Origin: Gordonia amarae NBRC 15530
GTDB taxonomy: Bacteria; Actinomycetota; Actinomycetes; Mycobacteriales; Mycobacteriaceae
NCBI RefSeq assembly: GCF_000241345.1
Contig: NZ_BAED01000075.1
Coordinates: 1-64,000 of the forward strand
Direction: 5' to 3'
Length of the DNA stretch: 64,000 nucleotides
Below, in pieces: positions 59,804 to 64,000 of the stretch. The translations under genes were made by a program, and so were the position numbers. Each line of letters opens with the position of its first letter. Position 1 is the first letter of the stretch. Under the pieces are notes generated by a model. That model worked only from the letters and a program-made list of their open reading frames with translations, did not search any database and was not told the origin of the DNA.

Positions 59804-60654
59804 GGGCGCTGCTCCTGACTCTCGGGGCCGGACGTGTCGACCCGCTCCAGCACACCCTGCTTCTCCAGCCGCCGGCGCGCGTGCTGCGAGACGTGATGGA
59901 ACTCGTCGTCGATGCCGTGGTACGGGCTCGGATGCCATTCGCTGTCCCGCTCGAATGCCCGGATGAACGCGCGTTCCACCCACGCCACCTGCTTGTAGAA
60001 CGCCTTGACCCGTGCCTCGCTGCGGACGTCGAAGATGTGCACGTACAGCATGCGCCGGCGGTGGTCGATCTCCAGCACCATCGTGCCCGGCACCAGGTTG
60101 AGGTAGTCGACGGCCAGGGTGAGCACCATGTCGGACTTGATCGCGACACGCACCCGCACCACCGCGCCGAGCGGCGGTTTGCCGGGCCGGATCGCGGCCC
60201 AGCCGACCTGCGCGCTCGACACACAGAAGTCGACCATCAGCCTGCCGAGGATCAGCAGCACCACGAACGGGTGCAGGCGGCCCTCCACCGGGACCCGGGG
60301 AAGCGGCAGCAGGATCATGATCGCCAACGCCACCCCGATGCCGCCGAGCACATTCGCCCACGAGACGGTGCCCCACAGCAGCACCCACACAAACGTCAAC
60401 CAGGTGATCGTCCACAACCGGACCGCGACCTCGCGGGCGTCGCCGCCGAGCCACCGGGGCATCCGGATCCGGCCGTGCAGCCACACCCAGAAACCGATGA
60501 GCGCCCACACCACGGTCAGGAACGACAACCGCCACACGTTGATCAGCGCCGACCGTATCGGGCCCTTCTTGGCCACCGGATAGCGTTCGGCCAGAACCGT
60601 CCGCAGTTCCTCGCGCTTCGACCCCCGTTCGGGGACCTGTTTGTCGGGACTCAT
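59800..60654 (-). CDS. mrpE: Mrp antiporter subunit E
   Basis: The 284-residue product has four helices in the first half and the subunit E domain, with VEGRLHPFVVLLILGRLMVD and DYLNLVPGTMVLEID. It has extra N- and C-terminal basic regions, so it is longer than a typical E subunit. It overlaps mrpD and mrpF by four bases each, so the operon is translated as a chain. Confidence 0.92.
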   Translation of the reverse strand: MSPDKQVPERGSKREELRTVLAERYPVAKKGPIRSALINVWRLSFLTVVWALIGFWVWLHGRIRMPRWLGGDAREVAVRLWTITWLTFVWVLLWGTVSWANVLGGIGVALAIMILLPLPRVPVEGRLHPFVVLLILGRLMVDFCVSSAQVGWAAIRPGKPPLGAVVRVRVAIKSDMVLTLAVDYLNLVPGTMVLEIDHRRRMLYVHIFDVRSEARVKAFYKQVAWVERAFIRAFERDSEWHPSPYHGIDDEFHHVSQHARRRLEKQGVLERVDTSGPESQEQRP

Positions 60655-62279
60655 CGGGTGCCCTCACCTCCGGCATCTCCGAGCACGGCCTGAACATAGA
60701 CATCGCGGTTGACCACCTCGTCGGCGGCCCGGTCGGTGAAGTCGAAGATCGGTCCCGCCCAGATCGTCAGCACCAGACCGGCCGCGACCATCGCCGCCGT
60801 CGGCAGCACCATACCCAGCGGCATCCGGCCCACATCTTCACGTTCGTCGAAGGCGATGTCGTCGGCACTCTCGTCGATCAGCGCCGACGGGGTGGTGTCG
60901 GCGAGGCCGCCCTCGGGGGCGTCGGCGCGGGGCCGCCAGAAACCCTTGGTCCAGATGCGGGCCATGACGTACAGCGTCAGCAGGCTGGTGACCACACCGC
61001 CGCCGATGAGCACCCACGACAGCACCGAACCGTCCTGGCCGCCCGCCTGCAGCAGCGCCACCTTGCCGATGAACCCGGAGAATGGCGGGATGCCGCCCAG
61101 GTTGAGGGCCGGGATCAGGAACAGTACCGCCAGCACCGGGCTCGCGATGAGGCCGCCGAGCCTGCGTAGCGACGCCGACCCGGCCTGCCGCTCGATGAGA
61201 CCGACGACGAGGAACAGCGTCGTCTGCACCAGGATGTGGTGGGCGACGTAGTAGATGGCCGCCGACATGCCGATCTTCGACGACAAAGCGATCCCGAACA
61301 CCATGTAGCCGATGTGGCTGACCAGCGTGAACGACAGCAGACGTTTGATGTCGGCCTGCGCGATAGCGCCCATGATGCCGATCAGCATCGTCGCCAGCGC
61401 CGCGACGAGCAGCACGTTGTCCATCGAACCGCCCGGGAACAGCAGCGAATGGGCGCGCATGATCGCGTACACACCGACCTTGGTGAGCAGGCCCGCGAAC
61501 ACCGCGGTGACCGGTGCGGGGGCGGTCGGGTAGGAGTCGGGCAGCCACGTCGACAGCGGGAACACCGCGGCCTTGATGCCGAACGCCACCAGCAGCACCG
61601 CGTACAGCGCGTTGCGGGTGCCGTCGGGGACGTCGTCGAGACGCACCGCCATCTCCGCGAGATTGAGGGTGCCGGTGGTGGCGTAGGCGAACGCGATGCC
61701 GGCCAGGAAGATCAGCGACGACACCATCGACACCATCACGTACGACGCGCCCGCCCGGACCCGTTCCGGGCTCGCGCCGAGGGTGAGCAGCACGAAGCTC
61801 GCCGCCAGCAACACCTCGAACGAGACGAACAGGTTGAACAGGTCGCCCGCGAGGAAGGCGTTGCACACGCCGGCGGTGAGGATCAGGTACGACGGCAGGA
61901 AGATCGACACCGGCTGCCGGGTGCTGGCGCCGTCGCGGATACCCTGACCGATCGCATACAGGACCACGCACAGCAGCACGATCGTCGAGACCACCAGCAT
62001 CAGCGCCGACAGTTCGTCGACGACGAGGGTGATGCCGAGTGGACCGTTCGGGTAGCCCTTGTCGCCCCAGCCGCCGATCATCACCGCGAACGTGCCGTGT
62101 TCGCTGGTCAGGTACAGCATCAGGCACGACGCGACGAACACCGTGACCAGCGCGATCACGGTGACCGCCCGCTGGAAGCGGGGGCTGCGACCGCGCAACA
62201 GGGTGAGGGCGGCGGCGATCAGCGGGACCAGGGCCGGGAGCGTGACCAGGACGGGGATCCACGAACTCTGCGGGGTCAC
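60651..62279 (-). CDS. mrpD: Mrp antiporter subunit D
   Basis: The 542-residue protein has about 14 helices of the complex-I-like proton-translocating family. FVSFEVLLAASFVLL, the key Lys/Glu region and LLTKVGVYAIMRAHSLLFPG are visible. It forms a proton or cation channel in the complex. The GTG start overlaps the mrpC stop (GTGA). The C-terminus continues with a charged tail before a last helix. Confidence 0.95.
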   Translation of the reverse strand: MTPQSSWIPVLVTLPALVPLIAAALTLLRGRSPRFQRAVTVIALVTVFVASCLMLYLTSEHGTFAVMIGGWGDKGYPNGPLGITLVVDELSALMLVVSTIVLLCVVLYAIGQGIRDGASTRQPVSIFLPSYLILTAGVCNAFLAGDLFNLFVSFEVLLAASFVLLTLGASPERVRAGASYVMVSMVSSLIFLAGIAFAYATTGTLNLAEMAVRLDDVPDGTRNALYAVLLVAFGIKAAVFPLSTWLPDSYPTAPAPVTAVFAGLLTKVGVYAIMRAHSLLFPGGSMDNVLLVAALATMLIGIMGAIAQADIKRLLSFTLVSHIGYMVFGIALSSKIGMSAAIYYVAHHILVQTTLFLVVGLIERQAGSASLRRLGGLIASPVLAVLFLIPALNLGGIPPFSGFIGKVALLQAGGQDGSVLSWVLIGGGVVTSLLTLYVMARIWTKGFWRPRADAPEGGLADTTPSALIDESADDIAFDEREDVGRMPLGMVLPTAAMVAAGLVLTIWAGPIFDFTDRAADEVVNRDVYVQAVLGDAGGEGTR

Positions 62280-62914
62280 GAGTCACCTCCCACCGGGTTG
62301 TGGGTCGGCTCGTCGCCGTCGGACGAGTCTGCGCCGGTGATCGCAGCCGCCGGGGCCGGGTCCTCGTCGGACAGTTCGTCGAGGATGTCGCCGGGGTTCG
62401 CGGGGATGAGGTCGGTCTCGATCTGGTCCTGGTGCAGGGCCTCGAACTCCTCGGGGGTCAGCGGGTTGCCCTCGTCGTCGTACAGGTCGCCGGCGGCGGT
62501 GTCGGCGAGGGTCACCGGGTCGTCGGTGCGGTCGCGGTCGGGGGCATCCGACAGCGAACCCTTCACGATCTTGACGTCCTCGGTGTCGTCGGACACCTCG
62601 TCGTCGTCGCGGTTGAGCACGAACAGCCGGTACACCATGGCCAGCACGAACGCCGCCACACCCATCGTGATGACGATCGAGGTGAGCACCATCGCCTGCG
62701 CGAGCGGGTCGGCATCGCCGGACCGGCCCGACGTGCGGCCCTTGATCGGCGGATCGCCGATCCCGCCGGAGATCACCAGGATCAGCAGGTTGATCGCGTT
62801 GCCGCACAGCAGCAGGCCCAGCAGCATCCGTACCAGGCTGCGTTCGGTGAGCAGGTAGGCGCCGCAGGAGGCCAGCACGCCGACGACGATGAGAAGGCCG
62901 AGGTTGATGCTCAT
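62276..62914 (-). CDS. mrpC: Mrp antiporter subunit C with acidic tail
   Basis: The N-terminal 110 residues are a NuoK-like subunit C with three helices (LLIVVGVLASCGAYLLTERS, then LLGLLLCGNAINLLILVISG). A further 100 residues are acidic and probably disordered, longer than usual. It overlaps mrpD and mrpA/B. It partners subunit D in ion passage. The function of the tail is unknown. Confidence 0.92.
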   Translation of the reverse strand: MSINLGLLIVVGVLASCGAYLLTERSLVRMLLGLLLCGNAINLLILVISGGIGDPPIKGRTSGRSGDADPLAQAMVLTSIVITMGVAAFVLAMVYRLFVLNRDDDEVSDDTEDVKIVKGSLSDAPDRDRTDDPVTLADTAAGDLYDDEGNPLTPEEFEALHQDQIETDLIPANPGDILDELSDEDPAPAAAITGADSSDGDEPTHNPVGGDS

Positions 62915-64000
62915 CGTCGCACCTCGTCGGCCAGCAGCATCTCGGAGTCGGTCGGTCCGGTGCCGGTGCCGGTGTCCACGGTCAACCGGGGCGCGGCCGG
63001 GCTGTTCGGTTCGGCGACGTTCTCCACGTCGAGGCGGGCGCCGAGGCTGCGCAGGACGTCGAGCACCAGACCCACCACGATCATGTAGATGCCCAGGTCG
63101 AAGAACAGCGCGGTGACCAGCTTGACGTCACCGAGCAGCGGCAGCGTCACCTGGAACACCGCCGACGACAGGGCGGGCGCGCCGAGCAGCAGCGACGCCG
63201 TCGCGGTGCCCGCCGAGATGGCCAGCCCGGCGCCCAGAATGCGGCCGGGTTCCAGCGGCAGCGCCTCACCCAGCTCGTAGCGGCCACCGGCCAGGTAGCG
63301 CAGCACCAGACCCAGGCCCATCGTCAGGCCGCCGGCGAAACCGCCGCCCGGCGAGTTGTGACCGGCCCAGAAGAAGTAGACCGACAGCACCACGATCGTC
63401 GGGAAGATGAGCCGGGTGGTGGCCTCCAGCACCATCGACCGGTGCCGTGGGTCGCGCAGGTCGCTGCCCAGCAGCCAGGTGGTGCGGTCCGGCGGCACAT
63501 CGTCGTCGTCGTGGCCGTTGCGGGTGGCGTCGGCGACGCGCGGCGCGGCACCGAACCGGCGGTTGCGGAACACCAACGACGCCACACCGGTCGCGGCGAC
63601 GATCAGCACCGAGATCTCGCCGAGGGTGTCCCAGGCGCGGATGTCCACCAGCAGGACGTTGACCGCGTTGGCGCCGTGGCCGAACTTGTAGGCGGCCTCG
63701 GGGATGTGGATGTGCAGTGGCTGCTCGGACCGGGCGGCGGCCGCGAACAGGCCGATCACCACCAGGCTGACACCGAACGCCACCCCGAGCAGCGCGCGGA
63801 CCGGTTTGAAGCCGGTGGCGTGCCGGGGTTCGGGTTCGGCGGGCAGCTTGCGCAGCACCAGCACGAAGATCACCAGGGTCAGCGTCTCGACGAGGAACTG
63901 GGTGAGCGCCAGGTCGGGCGCACCGTACAGGGCGAACAGGGTGCCGCAGCCGTAACCGGTCACCCCGACCACAAGCGTCGCGGCGAGCCGGTTGCGCATC
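62911..64000 (-). CDS. Mrp antiporter subunit A/B fusion, 3' part
   Basis: The frame is open at the window end, so only the last 360 or so residues are seen. They comprise the C-terminal helices of an MrpA-type subunit (LFALYGAPDLALTQFLVETL), then an MrpB domain (VLSVYFFWAGHNSPGGGFAG). This is the fused A/B arrangement known in actinomycete and other Mrp systems. The start and the rest of subunit A lie beyond 64000. Confidence 0.93.
   Translation of the reverse strand, partial: MRNRLAATLVVGVTGYGCGTLFALYGAPDLALTQFLVETLTLVIFVLVLRKLPAEPEPRHATGFKPVRALLGVAFGVSLVVIGLFAAAARSEQPLHIHIPEAAYKFGHGANAVNVLLVDIRAWDTLGEISVLIVAATGVASLVFRNRRFGAAPRVADATRNGHDDDDVPPDRTTWLLGSDLRDPRHRSMVLEATTRLIFPTIVVLSVYFFWAGHNSPGGGFAGGLTMGLGLVLRYLAGGRYELGEALPLEPGRILGAGLAISAGTATASLLLGAPALSSAVFQVTLPLLGDVKLVTALFFDLGIYMIVVGLVLDVLRSLGARLDVENVAEPNSPAAPRLTVDTGTGTGPTDSEMLLADEVRR

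Noticed and set aside
61236..62858. 540-residue plus-strand frame over mrpD and mrpC
   Set aside because: Shadow of overlapping Mrp genes whose motifs and four-base overlaps are clear.

Overview
The window reads as chromosome of a high-GC mycolic-acid actinomycete (order Mycobacteriales). Gordonia or a close relative is my best guess. The reasons are the very high GC, the ask-asd pair with leuA on the opposite strand (leuA and ask are neighbours in mycobacteria), a LIP-type secreted lipase, a DHA2 exporter with its TetR repressor, EthA-like monooxygenase and a six-gene Mrp antiporter operon. The genus is inference.

Layout. 1-2.5 kb: leuA, with a leucine-rich leader peptide and attenuator-like stems upstream. 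2.5-10.3 kb: a condensation-domain acyltransferase, a nitroreductase, an MFS exporter with a divergent TetR, secreted proteins, a LysR regulator and a glycosyltransferase. 10.4-18.4 kb: a cyclic-di-GMP block with a double-GGDEF membrane protein, an EAL protein and a PAS-GGDEF protein, enclosing an orphan double ABC ATPase and a Roadblock/LC7 protein. 18.4-22.2 kb: a GT-C mannosyltransferase-like protein, ask and asd. 22.2-26.3 kb: an AT-richer island bounded by asd and a second, decayed copy of the asd 3' end. It holds a 65-residue precursor-like peptide, two JmjC/cupin_4-like oxygenase genes (one frameshifted) and an MFS exporter, and looks like a small uncharacterised RiPP-type cluster. 26.4-33.8 kb: an SBP-VWA membrane protein, the lipase, Ohr, an M20 peptidase and a LysR regulator. 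33.9-39.9 kb: a five-gene operon of sulfotransferase, CrtC/AttH-like protein, LLM oxidoreductase, cysD and cysNC, which would make PAPS and use it. 40.2-43.8 kb: a sulfurtransferase, transporter and PLP lyase operon with overlapping genes.

43.9-52.1 kb: an 8.0-kb integrative element in tRNA-Pro(CGG). It is bounded by 81-bp identical direct repeats and carries a tyrosine integrase, a XRE/excisionase switch, a RepA-like ATPase with iteron-like repeats inside the gene, an endonuclease VII-like protein, a serine recombinase and many tiny overlapping genes. It has no capsid, terminase or conjugation genes. 52.2-59.2 kb: a Baeyer-Villiger-type monooxygenase behind a perfect 20-bp inverted repeat, a HAD hydrolase, a PlsC acyltransferase, recQ and a Uma2-family gene broken by a TAG codon. 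59.2-64 kb: mrpG, F, E, D, C and the 3' part of mrpA/B, all overlapping on the minus strand and cut by the window end.

How the genes work together. Amino-acid genes (leuA, ask, asd) form the conserved backbone. Into or beside them have come the c-di-GMP block (between leuA and ask), the asd-bounded peptide cluster and the tRNA-Pro element. The peptide cluster is the strongest candidate for an undescribed system. Starts are chosen from visible ribosome-binding sites where possible. Function calls come from motifs read by eye, without database searches.
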